A DNA stretch of 64,000 bases. Source: Victivallis vadensis. GTDB lineage: Bacteria; Verrucomicrobiota; Lentisphaeria; Victivallales; Victivallaceae. Positions 27,738 to 37,455 of the stretch are shown here, one piece after another. Numbering within the stretch: the first letter of the stretch is position 1; each line of letters starts with the position of its first letter. Both the position numbers and the translations under genes were made by a program. The stretch lies in the NCBI RefSeq assembly GCF_003096415.1, contig NZ_QEKH01000022.1, positions 1 through 64,000 on the forward strand. Reading direction: 5' to 3'. The notes below the pieces were generated by a model. It ran no database searches and had not been told where the DNA came from. It saw only the letters and a program-made list of their open reading frames with translations.

Positions 27738-28165
27738 GCGGATATCTTGCCCGGCGCGAGGTGCGGAAAGGGAAAGCCTGCCGCTTTGAAAGTGCAGGGC
27801 TTATATTTTTTATGATCTTCAAAGGCGAATCGCGGGGGAAGCCTGCCGTTTTGAAGGCAGGCGGGTCTGTCCGCCCTGTCGGGCGGCAGACCTTGTGCGC
27901 TACGCGGCCTGATTTGCAATCAGGCTCTGGCAGCTGGGCGCATAGCGCACAGGTGTCTCCGACGGGCAAGGCGCTTCGCCCTTGCAACCCGACCGGGTAG
28001 CACCCGGTGGCAAGTACTGCCGATAGAGCGGATAAACTGATAGATAATACCCTCGGTTTTGAGATTTTTGCTGCGCAAAAATCTCAAAACCGTACCCGGC
28101 ACCGGCACCTTGCCGGTCGGGGGGCCCGGGGGGCGAAACGCCCCCGGCCGCCGGAGGCCGAAAGT
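27738..28165. repeat. Composite palindromic repeat cluster, reverse-oriented counterpart of 23.39-23.81 kb
   Basis: No gene is seen. Modules in order: GCCTGCC-N8-GGCAGGC near 27840; GCCTGATT-TGC-AATCAGGC (27907-27925) within a longer stem starting GTGCGCTACGCG; H1 GCAAGG...CCTTGC (27966-27985) with H2 CCGGGT-AGC-ACCCGG (27993-28007); an AT-rich GATAGAGCGGATAAACTGAT motif; a perfect 18-bp inverted repeat at 28054-28092; and H2 CCGGCA-CCT-TGCCGG (28102-28116) with H1 (28126-28147). It lies between two convergent genes. Confidence 0.75.
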
Positions 28166-31100
28166 CTACCGGGTCAGGTGGTAGACCATTACGCCGCTTT
28201 TTCGGGCGGAGGTGTCGGCGGTGAACCGGAGTTTGCCGTCGCGGTAAGCGGCAGGAACCGCTCCGGCGGCTGTGCCGTCGAGTTTCAGCGCCTCCACCCG
28301 GAAACCGGCCGGAAGCGTCAGCTCCACATCGGCTTTGCATTTTTCCAGCAGCAGCGGCAGCTGCCCCCAGCTTTCGAGCAGGTTGCGGCGCCGGTTGGCG
28401 AACTTCATTTTAGTCGCGGCCAGATTGGGCATCTGAATCAGGAGCAGGCTGCGGCTTTCGCCGAGTTTCCGGCTGTCGAGCGAAAGCAGCGCGACCGTCT
28501 GATAGCGGCTGCCGTTGGAGAGGCGCATGACCTTGCCGGTTTCGTTTCCGGCGAAGGTGAATACCTCGCACTTCGGAGCGACGACTTTCAATGTTTTCGC
28601 TTTGGCGTCGAGGGTGATTTCGCCGCCTGCGCTGGTGATGGTTCCACTTTTTTCAAGTCCCGCCAGCGCGGCGCGGGCGGCCTGCGGCAGCTTCGCCTGC
28701 CAGCCGGAAGTGAGCGGATCGACCTTCTGCACTCCGGGGAAAGTCGCTTTCGGGCCGAGGGTGCCGATCCGGCCGTACAGGCCCAGTTCGGTGAAGGCGT
28801 CCGGATAGTTGCCGTCGCTTTCTGGCGGGCCGGCCAGCGTGCGGAGCTGCTCCGGGGTACAGGTGAATGCGAAGGCGGGCGCGGCGGGCCGGATGTAGTC
28901 GCGGGTGAACAGCAGATTGATGATCCGCTCCGCCAGCTGCGCCTGCGGGTCGTTGACGATGTCGAAGCCCATCGGGATATTGAACTTCTCCATATTGAGC
29001 CGGTTGTGGGACCACGCGAAGCGGTAGAGCCCGTCCCAGTCCTGAAGGCCCGCGTAGCCGCCGATCAGCGGGGCCGCTTCCACCCGGTACGGATTCGGAT
29101 TGCAGAAGTTGAACTCGGTGACCGTGTACGGCTTGCCGAAGATGCGCGTCGGCATCAGGTAGCGGGGATTCTGCGCGAGGCGCGCGATCGAGGACATGTT
29201 GGAAAACAGATAGGGCATTCCCCACTGCCGCACCGGGAAGCTCGGATGGTCCCAGTACTGGTGGTTGTCCACGAAGTCGAGCTGCTCACGGACCGGGTTC
29301 AGCGTGAATTTGCTGTGCATGTTGAGGTCGGTGATCAGCGCGGTGAGCTTCAGTTCCTGCTTCAGGAACCGCTTCTGTTCTTCGATGCACCGGATCTGGA
29401 GGTCATTCAGGAATTCGATGAAAAGCCCGCCGCGCGAGGCGCGGTTTTCCGGGGTGTCCAGCCCCTTCGCTTTCAGGAATTCGACATATTTCGCCTCGAA
29501 GAGCGGAATCAGCGGCGGGTTGCGGTTCCAGATCGACACGAGCGGATTTTCGTTGACCAGATTCAGGGAGTAGAGGGCCGGGTCCTCCGCGTAGGTCAGA
29601 CCGGTGTACGGATTGCGGTGGGTCAGCAGCCGGCGTGCGAACTCCTTCCAGTTCGCCATCGCGGAGGGGCTTAACGTGACCAGGCTTTTCATTTCAAAGT
29701 CGTAGCGCCCGAAGCTATTGCCGTTGCGCTCTTCGATGTTGTCCCCGGCGCGCAGCGCGCGGCTGGCGTAGAGGTCGAGGCACAGATAGATGCCGTGTTT
29801 TTTCAGTTCCGCGAACAGGTAGTCGAATTTGTCGAGCGCCTGCGGGTCGAAGGTCAGCGAATCGGCGCTCCCGCGATCGAGCAGGTCGTTTTCAAAATGG
29901 TGGAAACGGATGGTGTTGTAGCCGAGCCGCGCGATTTTGGTCACGAAGTCGTCCGCCGTTTTTTTGTCGAGGTAGCTGGAGTTGCCCACCAGATTCGGGC
30001 CGAAGAAACGGATGCGTTTTTCCGGCGCGTCGCGAAAGGAGAAGTGCCCGTTCCCATTCACCGTGACCGGACCGTATTTCCCGGCGGGAGCGTCGAGGAA
30101 AACCGAAAAATCGAGCGGGGAGCCTTTGGCCGTCGTGCCGTCATAGTCGAGCGGCAGCCAGTCGTTGCCCGCGACGATATAGGAGGGCGGTTCGATCTGG
30201 TTCAGGTTCAGCCGGCGGTCGCCGAGGGTTGCGCCGAGAATCATCCAGACCGCGTCGCCGCCGGAAGCGGCCCGGAAGGTCAGCTTTCTCGGCGTGCCGC
30301 CGACGGGGAAGCAGGAGAGGTAAAGCCCGACGTAGGACTCCTTGTTTTCGCCGGTCCACGCCAGCGCGCCGTTCGGGAAGCTGAAGGGCTGCCACCAGTT
30401 GCCGACGTCGCGGCCCGCGAGGACCGGGAACTCCTTTTTGCCGCCGTCGGCATATTCGGCGGCGATCGTGCCGACCGGCTGTCCGGCGGCGGGAGTCCAC
30501 GCGGAGGCGTGCAGCAAATACAAATATCGGAGTTCTCCGGCGGTTTTCGCACAGTTCACCGTCTTTTCCGCCGGAAACTTCTTCTGGCCGGAGGAGAGCA
30601 CCAGACAGGAACGACCGTCGTTGCGGGCCGGGTCGGCGATATCGAACTCGACTCCGAGCGCGGCGAGCTTGCCCGGCTTCATCATGGAGAGATCGTTGGA
30701 AGGCCCCTGATCGGTCCAGCCGCCTTTGCCGTCGTTGAGTTTTTCATCGCGGAATCCCATATTGAAGGCCGGTTTGAGGTCTACCGCGACGGTGCGGGGC
30801 GACGCGACCCGGAGCCGCAGGTCCAGCGACGCCTCCTTGAGTGTGCCCGAAACGGGATCGGCTCCGAGACGGAACACGAAATGGTTGTTGCGCCACTTGC
30901 GGTCGTCCTGGATCAGCAGCGTGAAGTCGCCTTCGATGGTGACGGTCCGTCCGTCCAGCTCGAATTGCAGGCAGTGGACCTTGCGGCTGCCGAAGAGCTG
31001 GATGCGCTCGAACGTTGCCGGGAGTTCGATTTTCCGTCCGTCGACCAGCACGCCGGGCGCCGGGGTGTCGGCGGGCAGATTCATCACCAGTGCGAGCGTC

Positions 31101-31420
31101 CGGGTTTCGACCGGAGGATTGGCTTTGAACCGGGCGGAATAGGTGATCGTGTCCTCTTTCACTGCCGCGGCCGTGACGGTGAACCGGAAGCCGTTCCACG
31201 TCCCCGCGGTTTCAAATTCACCGGAGTTGTATCGCGGGAAACCGGGAGCGGCTTTGAAGCTGTCGTTTCCCAGTACCGCGGCGGACCAGTCGGGGGCGTA
31301 GCAGGTCCAGCGCAGCGCGAGTTTTCCGATCTGCAGATTGCCGTTGCCGTCCACGACCGGACCGGCCGGAAGCAGGAGCGCCGCGATCGAAAGCAGGAGA
31401 GACATCAATATTTTTTTCAT
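28166..31420 (-). CDS. Secreted GH5-like glycoside hydrolase (cassette C)
   Basis: The 1084-residue protein has a signal peptide (MKKILMSLLLSIAALLLPAG). An N-terminal beta region is followed at about residues 226-405 by a module also found at the C-terminus of the cassette D GH2 enzyme ([24 protein letters not shown]). A clan GH-A TIM barrel starts near 500 (LGYNTIRFHHFEND), with likely acid/base Glu624 (LVNENP) and nucleophile Glu769 (TVTEFNFCNP). It looks GH5-like, but the exact family is uncertain. The ATG at 31420 follows GAGGTG by 5 nt. It lies 23 bp after the pseudopilin gene. Confidence 0.7.
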   Translation of the reverse strand: MKKILMSLLLSIAALLLPAGPVVDGNGNLQIGKLALRWTCYAPDWSAAVLGNDSFKAAPGFPRYNSGEFETAGTWNGFRFTVTAAAVKEDTITYSARFKANPPVETRTLALVMNLPADTPAPGVLVDGRKIELPATFERIQLFGSRKVHCLQFELDGRTVTIEGDFTLLIQDDRKWRNNHFVFRLGADPVSGTLKEASLDLRLRVASPRTVAVDLKPAFNMGFRDEKLNDGKGGWTDQGPSNDLSMMKPGKLAALGVEFDIADPARNDGRSCLVLSSGQKKFPAEKTVNCAKTAGELRYLYLLHASAWTPAAGQPVGTIAAEYADGGKKEFPVLAGRDVGNWWQPFSFPNGALAWTGENKESYVGLYLSCFPVGGTPRKLTFRAASGGDAVWMILGATLGDRRLNLNQIEPPSYIVAGNDWLPLDYDGTTAKGSPLDFSVFLDAPAGKYGPVTVNGNGHFSFRDAPEKRIRFFGPNLVGNSSYLDKKTADDFVTKIARLGYNTIRFHHFENDLLDRGSADSLTFDPQALDKFDYLFAELKKHGIYLCLDLYASRALRAGDNIEERNGNSFGRYDFEMKSLVTLSPSAMANWKEFARRLLTHRNPYTGLTYAEDPALYSLNLVNENPLVSIWNRNPPLIPLFEAKYVEFLKAKGLDTPENRASRGGLFIEFLNDLQIRCIEEQKRFLKQELKLTALITDLNMHSKFTLNPVREQLDFVDNHQYWDHPSFPVRQWGMPYLFSNMSSIARLAQNPRYLMPTRIFGKPYTVTEFNFCNPNPYRVEAAPLIGGYAGLQDWDGLYRFAWSHNRLNMEKFNIPMGFDIVNDPQAQLAERIINLLFTRDYIRPAAPAFAFTCTPEQLRTLAGPPESDGNYPDAFTELGLYGRIGTLGPKATFPGVQKVDPLTSGWQAKLPQAARAALAGLEKSGTITSAGGEITLDAKAKTLKVVAPKCEVFTFAGNETGKVMRLSNGSRYQTVALLSLDSRKLGESRSLLLIQMPNLAATKMKFANRRRNLLESWGQLPLLLEKCKADVELTLPAGFRVEALKLDGTAAGAVPAAYRDGKLRFTADTSARKSGVMVYHLTR

Positions 31421-31443
31421 CAAATCACCTCGGGTTGAATGGG

Positions 31444-32592
31444 TTACTGTTTATCCGGCCACAAATTCCAGTATTGATCGTAGATTTCCGAACTCTTGGG
31501 ATCGGAGGGACGGTTCGGCGTTTGGGTGTCGCAGATCTCCCGCCAGTCGATTCCGGCTTTCACGTGGCCGTCGTAAAAGGCCGCGTTCAGCTTGCGGGCG
31601 TGTCGGTAGGCGGGCATCACATTGTCGACGCTCGGAAGCACTTCGCCGGTCATCAGGTAATTGGTGTTGTAATTTGCCTTGGGATATTCCGCATTCCAGT
31701 CGTTGGCATCCATCACCGCCAGTTTGCCGGAGGGATTGCGCAGGCGGTCGATTTTGGTCACACGGTGGTTGGGGGTCCGCCAGCTTGTGCCGAATTCGTT
31801 GTTGCGGCCGTAGACCACGCTCATATCGGCGAAGCCGTCCTTGTTCCGCCCGCTCTGGTTGACCAGTGTTCCGTTGGGGCACAGGAAGCTCGGCGTCACG
31901 AACTGAGGATCATCACCTTTGAATTTGAGACCGAGCATCTTCAGATAAGTTTCATTTTTGACCCAGTAGTTTTTGGAGCCGGAGGAATCCGAATAGGCGC
32001 CGTATACGCCGTAGCCGTTGTAATCGGAGGCGTAAATCTGTTCCGTCAGCCCCATCTGTTTCAGGCTTCCGGCGCATTTGGTGCTTTTCGCCTTGTCCCG
32101 CGCCTGATTCAGGGCCGGAAGCAGCATACCGGCGAGAATGGCGATGATCGCTATCACAACGAGCAGCTCAATAAGGGTAAACGGCCTTACATGGCGGTAT
32201 GCGGGGGGCGTATCCGCCGCCCCCCGCGCCCCCTGCGTCCGGCAAGGTGCCGGTGCCGGGTAGGGGGCGGTGCAGTGCAAAGACGCGGTCGGTCGGTGGT
32301 GGGAAGAAGATCCGCAATAACGTGAAGTTGTCTTCCCGCTTTTTTGCGGAAAGGCAACTTCACGTTTTTGCTCCGACTTGCCGCTTGCAGAGCATTGGCG
32401 GAGGCGTGAGAGCTTGCGGGGAATAAGAGAGATGTTCAGATTGGTTGGTACGGGGAGAGACGCGGCGCTTGTCGCCGCTTTCTCTCCCCCGAACCCCTCT
32501 CTTTTCCGCAGAGCGGTATATGAAAGAAAATAGTATATTTGACAAGTTTTAATAACGAGCAGCTCAATTAAGGTGAAATTTCTGGTTTTCAT
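31444..32592 (-). CDS. DUF1559-type pseudopilin with a 132-codon in-frame insertion (cassette C)
   Basis: The frame encodes 382 residues. AGGAGG 7 nt upstream and [13 protein letters not shown] look like a normal pseudopilin start, but after residue 13 the sequence turns into GC-rich filler. It resumes at residue 138 with a second FTLIELLV that continues into [18 protein letters not shown] and a normal DUF1559 body ending with AAFYDGHV. Without the insert the protein would be 250 residues, like its siblings (219-255). The second FTLIELLV has no in-frame ATG or GTG close upstream. The gene is either disrupted or makes a protein with two pilin signals. Confidence 0.7.
   Translation of the reverse strand: MKTRNFTLIELLVIKTCQIYYFLSYTALRKREGFGGEKAATSAASLPVPTNLNISLIPRKLSRLRQCSASGKSEQKREVAFPQKSGKTTSRYCGSSSHHRPTASLHCTAPYPAPAPCRTQGARGAADTPPAYRHVRPFTLIELLVVIAIIAILAGMLLPALNQARDKAKSTKCAGSLKQMGLTEQIYASDYNGYGVYGAYSDSSGSKNYWVKNETYLKMLGLKFKGDDPQFVTPSFLCPNGTLVNQSGRNKDGFADMSVVYGRNNEFGTSWRTPNHRVTKIDRLRNPSGKLAVMDANDWNAEYPKANYNTNYLMTGEVLPSVDNVMPAYRHARKLNAAFYDGHVKAGIDWREICDTQTPNRPSDPKSSEIYDQYWNLWPDKQ
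32158..32553 (-). repeat. 396-bp insertion in the pseudopilin leader, hairpin-rich
   Basis: The segment lies between two copies of ATTGAGCTGCTCGTT (minus strand; on the plus strand AACGAGCAGCTCAAT starts at 32158 and at 32554). It contains the two-hairpin repeat (H1 32201-32227, a perfect 10-bp stem; H2 32239-32253). It also holds a long stem formed by GTGAAGTTG and CAACTTCAC around GCGG/CCGC, and a stem of GGGGAGAG with CTCTCCCC enclosing GCGGCG/CGCCGC. The two FTLIELLV copies differ at synonymous sites, so this is not a simple target-site duplication. Confidence 0.7.
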
Positions 32593-32609
32593 CACGAATC
32601 CTCCTTCTT

Positions 32610-33737
32610 TTATTGGGCAATTAAGGCTTGCTGCCGGTGCATCGCATTGGAACTGCCGGTTTCCGGCCAGCAGACCCGGACCGGAAGCCACTGCTGGATC
32701 ACGGAGTCGTCCCCCTCCTGAATCACGGAGATCAGCCGCTGCGTCACCCGTTGAAACAGTTCCGACGCGCTTCCGGCGACTCCGGCGGTTCCCTGCTTCG
32801 GGTCGATCGTGATGACCGCCAGCCGGATATCCTCCGGGACCCGCAGCCCCTGCCGGCGGATCGTTTCCTCCAGCGAATCGGCGAGGTCGGCGTTGCACAG
32901 GATCACTTCGGGCAGTTCCGCTCCGTTGCGGATCAGGGCGGCTGCCCGTTCGGACGGCGGCTCCTCTTCCCGGCCGAAATCCGCTTCAAACGACTCCGCT
33001 CCCGCCGCGAACAGGTGCGGCCGGAACAATCCGCCGAGCTTTTTGCGGAAGATGTTGTAGACCCTCTCGTTGAAGCCGTACTTGCCGGGCGGCCCGAAGT
33101 AGCCGATGCGGGTATAGCCGCGTTCCCGCAGCAGGTCGAGCAGGTCGCCGATCCCCTGCGCCATATTGAAATCGATGTAGTTCACCTCGGAGATGCCGTA
33201 GCAGGCGTTGGCCGATACGAACGGAATATGCCGCTTTTTCAGGATGTCGGCGATCTCGTAGGTCAGCGAGGAGAAGATGAAGACCATGCCGTCCACCGGC
33301 AGACTCGTGAGATAACCCGGATTCTGCCGCAGCTGCTCCGCCCCGATGTGAATCAGGATCGCGTGGAATCCGGCCTGCGCGGCTTCGGCGTCGATCTCGG
33401 CCGCAATCTGCGATACGGTGTAGGGCGAATAGTGGTAGCGGCTGCTGAGATAGCGCGACTCGGTCTCTTCCGCCGCCTCGTTCCGGCGGATGCAGATCAC
33501 GCCGATGGTATGGTTGGGGGCGGTGTTTCCCCGCGGAATCACGAAAGCTCCCATATTCGGGACCACCGAAACATATCCCTTTTCCTCCAGCACCCGGAGC
33601 GCCTTGGAAACCGTCGCCGGATTGACGCCGAACTGCTTTCCCAGCACCCGCACCCCCGGCAGCCTGCCGGAGAGGTCGCCGCTGCGAATGCTCGTCTTCA
33701 TTTTATCGACGAGTTCATGGTAAACCGGAACAAACAT
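32610..33737 (-). CDS. GntR-type regulator with LacI-like sensor domain (cassette C)
   Basis: The 375-residue protein has an N-terminal winged helix ([40 protein letters not shown], about residues 4-72) and a LacI-like effector domain from about 80 ([36 protein letters not shown]). It is the first gene of cassette C, 17 bp before the pseudopilin gene. The ATG at 33737 has GGAGG upstream; an ATG at 33767 has no ribosome-binding site. AATAC-C-GTATT (33786-33796) upstream is an 11-bp palindrome that may be an operator. Confidence 0.85.
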   Translation of the reverse strand: MFVPVYHELVDKMKTSIRSGDLSGRLPGVRVLGKQFGVNPATVSKALRVLEEKGYVSVVPNMGAFVIPRGNTAPNHTIGVICIRRNEAAEETESRYLSSRYHYSPYTVSQIAAEIDAEAAQAGFHAILIHIGAEQLRQNPGYLTSLPVDGMVFIFSSLTYEIADILKKRHIPFVSANACYGISEVNYIDFNMAQGIGDLLDLLRERGYTRIGYFGPPGKYGFNERVYNIFRKKLGGLFRPHLFAAGAESFEADFGREEEPPSERAAALIRNGAELPEVILCNADLADSLEETIRRQGLRVPEDIRLAVITIDPKQGTAGVAGSASELFQRVTQRLISVIQEGDDSVIQQWLPVRVCWPETGSSNAMHRQQALIAQ

Positions 33738-33785
33738 TTCACCTCCGTATTGTAGAGTGTTTCGCATATCGTCATATATATTTTG

Positions 33786-33796
33786 AATACCGTATT
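33786..33796. promoter_or_regulatory. Candidate operator of the cassette C regulator
   Basis: An 11-bp perfect palindrome, AATAC-C-GTATT, lies 49 bp before the start codon. TTGACA on the minus strand (33809-33814) lies upstream, but no -10 box sits at standard distance, unlike in the other cassettes. Confidence 0.35.
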
Positions 33797-33964
33797 ACAT
33801 CAATGTCAATAGGGAAGTCGAAAAAAAAGTCACATTTTTTATTCCGACCGGCCTTTGGCGGCTATGGAAATTTCCCGTTTTTACAGAGAAAGGGGAGGCG
33901 GAAGAGAGTTTGACGGGATATATTGCAGGAGACTGGAAAAACACGGAATGGAGGGCATGATGTT

Positions 33965-34441
33965 ATGAGCTTCAGGATTTTTCGGGATTTTCCGTTCGGA
34001 CGGTTCGGGGTGGAGGAAAAAGAGGGAGCCGTCACTCATCTGTATCTGAATCCGGCCGGGGCGGTGCTTCCGGCGGAGGAGCGGGAGACGCCGCTGCTGG
34101 CTGAAGCGATGCGCCAGCTGGCGGAATACTTTGCCGGGGAACGCCGGGAGTTCGAGCTGCCGCTGGCGCCGGAGGGGACGCCGTTCATGCGGCGGGTCTG
34201 GGCGGAGCTGGTAAAGGTGCCTTACGGCGCGACCGCGACCTACGGGGAGATCGCGGAGCGGATCGGCAACCCGGGCGGCTCCCGCGCGGTCGGGCTGGCC
34301 AACAACCGCAACCCGATCGCGATCATCATCCCCTGTCACCGGATCATCGGCAGCAGCGGAAAACTGGTCGGCTACGCGGGCGGAGTCGAATTGAAGGAGC
34401 GCCTGCTCGCGCTGGAATCCGGCAGTCCGCTACTGTTCTGA
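33965..34441 (+). CDS. ogt: Methylated-DNA--protein-cysteine methyltransferase
   Basis: The 158-residue protein is a typical O6-alkylguanine-DNA alkyltransferase. The helix-turn-helix region is VPYGATATYGEIAERIGNPGGSR followed by AVGLANNRNP, and the active-site IPCHRII holds Cys124. It repairs O6-methylguanine by a single-use transfer to the cysteine. GAGGG 9 nt upstream supports the start at 33965; the frame is open 14 codons further up. It lies between cassette C (divergent) and the GH4 gene, with no obvious functional link to either. Confidence 0.92.
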   Translation: MSFRIFRDFPFGRFGVEEKEGAVTHLYLNPAGAVLPAEERETPLLAEAMRQLAEYFAGERREFELPLAPEGTPFMRRVWAELVKVPYGATATYGEIAERIGNPGGSRAVGLANNRNPIAIIIPCHRIIGSSGKLVGYAGGVELKERLLALESGSPLLF

Positions 34442-34570
34442 AGGTGCGCCGTATATGGGCTTGCCGCTTCGGGAAGAAATACATCAGAAATATTGTTTTG
34501 GCCGGAAAGCAGCAGGTGCTGCCGGAAGGAATCCCCAAAAAACGTCAACAAAAAGCGCAGGGAGAGAAAC

Positions 34571-35902
34571 ATGAGTAAGAAAATCGCCTTTATCGGAGCC
34601 GGTAGCTTCGGCTTCACCCGTAAGCTGGTCCGGGACATCCTGACGTTCCCGGCCTTCCGGGATGCAACCATCGCGCTGATGGACATCGACGCCGAAAAAC
34701 TCGGCTTCGTGACCACTGCGGTCAACCAGATCGTCGAAGCGGGCAACTATCCGGCCCGGGTCGTCAGCACCTTCGACCGCAAAGAGGCGCTCAAGGACGC
34801 CGACGGCGTGGTCATCACCATTCTGCAGGGCGGCTTCCAGGTGTTCCGCAGCGATGTGGAAATCCCGATGAAGTACAAGGTCGACATCAACGTCGGCGAC
34901 ACCCGCGGCCCCTCCGGCATCTTCCGGATGCTGCGCACCTTGCCGGTGATGCTGGACATCTGCCGCGACATCCGGGAGTGCTGTCCCGGGGCGATCGTGC
35001 TGAACTACACCAATCCGATGGCGATGCTCTGCCGCGGGATGCAGAGTGAATTTCCCGAACTGCGGATTACCGGGCTTTGCCATTCGGTGCAGGGAACCGC
35101 CGAAATGCTGGCCAGATGGATCGGCGCGCCGATGGAGGAAATCACCTACACCTGCGCCGGAATCAACCATCAGGCCTTTTACCTCGATTTCAAGTGGAAC
35201 GGCAAAGACGCCTATCCGCTGATCCGGGAGGCGGTCACCACCCGCGAGGAGGTCTACAAAGAGGAGATCGTCCGCAACGAAATGTTTCTCGCATTGGACT
35301 ATTACGTGACGGAGTCGAGCGGCCACAACTCCGAATACAATGCGTGGTTCCGCAAGCGGCCGGACCTGATCGAAACCTACTGCCTGCCGGGAACCGGCTG
35401 GAATCCGGGAGTGCACGCCTATATCGTCGACTGCTACCGCGAGCGCAACGACAAGTGGCAGGAGCTGACCCGCAAGGAGCTGGCCGAGCCTTTCGACCTC
35501 GCGCGGGGCAACGAATACGCAAGCTGTATCTTCAACGCGGTGTTCGGCGACTACACGCCGTTTGAATTCAACGGCAACGTCCGCAATTTCCACTACATCG
35601 ACAACCTGCCCTACGGCAGTTGCGTGGAGGTCCCGGTGATCGCCGGGCGCGATACGCTCCGAACCGTCGCCATCGGCGCGCTACCGCCGCAGCTGGCGCT
35701 GCTGACCAATATCAGCGCGCGGTGCGAGGAGCTGGCGATTGAAGGTTTCTTCGCCGGTGACCCGAAGATGATTTATCAGGCGATTCTCTTTGATCCACTG
35801 ACCGGTGCGGTGCTTTCGCTTGCGGAAATCCGAGACATGGTCAACGAAATGTTCGAGGCGAACAAAGAGTATCTCGGTTATTTCCATTCGCTGAAAGCAT
35901 AA
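34571..35902 (+). CDS. GH4 family NAD-dependent glycosidase (alpha-galactosidase/glucosidase-like)
   Basis: The 443-residue protein begins with a Rossmann NAD-binding motif ([20 protein letters not shown]). It continues with GH4 motifs: [27 protein letters not shown] (metal-binding Cys/His region) and [13 protein letters not shown]4 enzymes use NAD+ and a divalent metal to cleave glycosides by oxidation and elimination in the cytoplasm; CHSVQGT is common in MelA/LplD-like members, but the sugar is not certain. GGAGAG precedes the ATG. It ends 11 bp before the convergent GH78-like gene. Confidence 0.88.
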   Translation: MSKKIAFIGAGSFGFTRKLVRDILTFPAFRDATIALMDIDAEKLGFVTTAVNQIVEAGNYPARVVSTFDRKEALKDADGVVITILQGGFQVFRSDVEIPMKYKVDINVGDTRGPSGIFRMLRTLPVMLDICRDIRECCPGAIVLNYTNPMAMLCRGMQSEFPELRITGLCHSVQGTAEMLARWIGAPMEEITYTCAGINHQAFYLDFKWNGKDAYPLIREAVTTREEVYKEEIVRNEMFLALDYYVTESSGHNSEYNAWFRKRPDLIETYCLPGTGWNPGVHAYIVDCYRERNDKWQELTRKELAEPFDLARGNEYASCIFNAVFGDYTPFEFNGNVRNFHYIDNLPYGSCVEVPVIAGRDTLRTVAIGALPPQLALLTNISARCEELAIEGFFAGDPKMIYQAILFDPLTGAVLSLAEIRDMVNEMFEANKEYLGYFHSLKA

Positions 35903-35913
35903 GGCTGGCGGCG

Positions 35914-37455
35914 TCAGCCGGGAATCCGGTCGCGGTAGCGGCGGATGAAGTATGCCGGAGCACAGCTCCAGGCATGGCAGGCGCTGTTGAGCCGGACATC
36001 CCCATAGGGGGTGCGGTACGGATTGTCAGGATCGAACACCTCTTGAAAGGTGTCGGCTCCGCAATCCGCCATCTTGCCCCAGTATTCCTGCAGGTGGCGG
36101 AACAGCTGTTCAAACTCGCCGGCGACCGCCCACGCTTCCAGCAGGAAGTGATGCAAAAAAGGCGTGACGGGCCGGATTGCTTCCGGTGCCGAAGCGAGTT
36201 TTCGGAGCAGTGTGCCGGCATCTTCCGGGGGAACCGCGCCTCCGAGGATCATCCAGATCTGCGAGGCATACGAGAGCTGCCGGTCCGGGCCGCTGACGAA
36301 AAGTCCCGTCCGGGGATCGCGCAGTTCGCGGCGCAGCCGGAGGCTTCGTTTTTCGGCTTCGGCCAGCAGCGCCGCCCGGTCGCTTTCGCGTCCGAGCAGT
36401 TCCGCCAGAGCGGCGGCGTTCCGCAGGCCGAAGAGGTAGACTCCCGCCAGCGCGGTCGTCTTATCGAGCTTTTCCGACCAGTCGATGAACGCCCAATGTT
36501 CGGAATGGGGGCAAGGGGTATCTCCCCAGCTTTGACGCATCGGTTCAAGTTGGCGCAGGGCCGTATCGTAATACCGGGCGGCGAATTCCGCTCCGCCGGC
36601 GGCTTGTGTGTGCTCGCGGATCAGCGCCGGGAAAAGCAGCGGATAATCCGCCAGCCAGTTGCCGGGGGCGGGTACCGGCTTTTCATAGACGCTGGAAACC
36701 ACCTGCCCCTGCTCCGAAGTAAAGGCGGCCAGAAGTGCGATCGAGCGTTCCACCAGGTCAAAGCGACGGAAACTCACCCGGTCCACTTTAGCCTGCAAAT
36801 AGAGGTCTCCGAGCCAGAGCCTCCGATCGCGTTTGGGGCCGTCCTCAAACAGTTCCTGCATACAGTCCCGGAGTGTGCGCAGCGCGATTGCGTCGAGCCG
36901 CGCCAGCCGTTCGGGAACGCCCGGCGGGGGCGGCGGCAACCTCCGTCCCACGGCGCTTTGGGCGATGAACCGGATATCGTCAAATACCAGCCGGTCCGGC
37001 GTGCCGACCACTTCCAAAAGCAGATAGCGCATCGCATAGCGGCGCGGCAGCACCACGGTTGCCGGAATCTCGTCGATCGTTACGGTCTCCTCCTGAATCC
37101 ATGAGCGGCACAAATACCCGGTGAACGGCCGGTCCGCTTCGGCGATCTCCTGCGGCAGTTCCGCGAAGAGCAGTTTCAATCGTACCGGGGCGTCGGCCGG
37201 CTTGCCTGTGGTGCGCATCGCCAGTTTCAGGCGGCCGACCGAATGCTCTCCGAAGTCAAGGAGGAAACGCTCTCCCGCGGCGAACGGCCGGTTCAATACT
37301 CCTGCGACCGGCCCGACGCCGATCGCCGCATACCCCTGCCAGGCGGTGGAGTCCGCGGCGAAGGCCACCTGTTGTTCCGGAGCGACTTCCCAATGTTCCA
37401 ACTTCGGTTTCAACACCCTGACCTGCCGGAGCAGTTCTTTATCGCAATTGGCCAT
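35914..37455 (-). CDS. GH78-like alpha-L-rhamnosidase (cassette D)
   Basis: The 513-residue protein carries FEDGPKRDRRLWLGDLYLQ at about residues 200-218 and NSACHAWSCAPAYF near the C-terminus, as in short GH78-like enzymes of this phylum; the first motif replaces the DCPxRE form seen in the 23.8 kb gene. No signal peptide is visible. Its ATG (37455) follows AGGAG by 8 nt and lies 17 bp inside the end of the GH2 gene, so the two are translationally linked. It is the last gene of cassette D and may finish cytoplasmic degradation after the exported GH2 step. Confidence 0.72.
   Translation of the reverse strand: MANCDKELLRQVRVLKPKLEHWEVAPEQQVAFAADSTAWQGYAAIGVGPVAGVLNRPFAAGERFLLDFGEHSVGRLKLAMRTTGKPADAPVRLKLLFAELPQEIAEADRPFTGYLCRSWIQEETVTIDEIPATVVLPRRYAMRYLLLEVVGTPDRLVFDDIRFIAQSAVGRRLPPPPPGVPERLARLDAIALRTLRDCMQELFEDGPKRDRRLWLGDLYLQAKVDRVSFRRFDLVERSIALLAAFTSEQGQVVSSVYEKPVPAPGNWLADYPLLFPALIREHTQAAGGAEFAARYYDTALRQLEPMRQSWGDTPCPHSEHWAFIDWSEKLDKTTALAGVYLFGLRNAAALAELLGRESDRAALLAEAEKRSLRLRRELRDPRTGLFVSGPDRQLSYASQIWMILGGAVPPEDAGTLLRKLASAPEAIRPVTPFLHHFLLEAWAVAGEFEQLFRHLQEYWGKMADCGADTFQEVFDPDNPYRTPYGDVRLNSACHAWSCAPAYFIRRYRDRIPG

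Noticed and set aside
37439-37455. Frameshift or fusion between the GH2 and GH78-like genes
   Set aside because: The 17-bp overlap has a proper ribosome-binding site and ATG for the second gene, and both proteins are complete; it is ordinary operon overlap.
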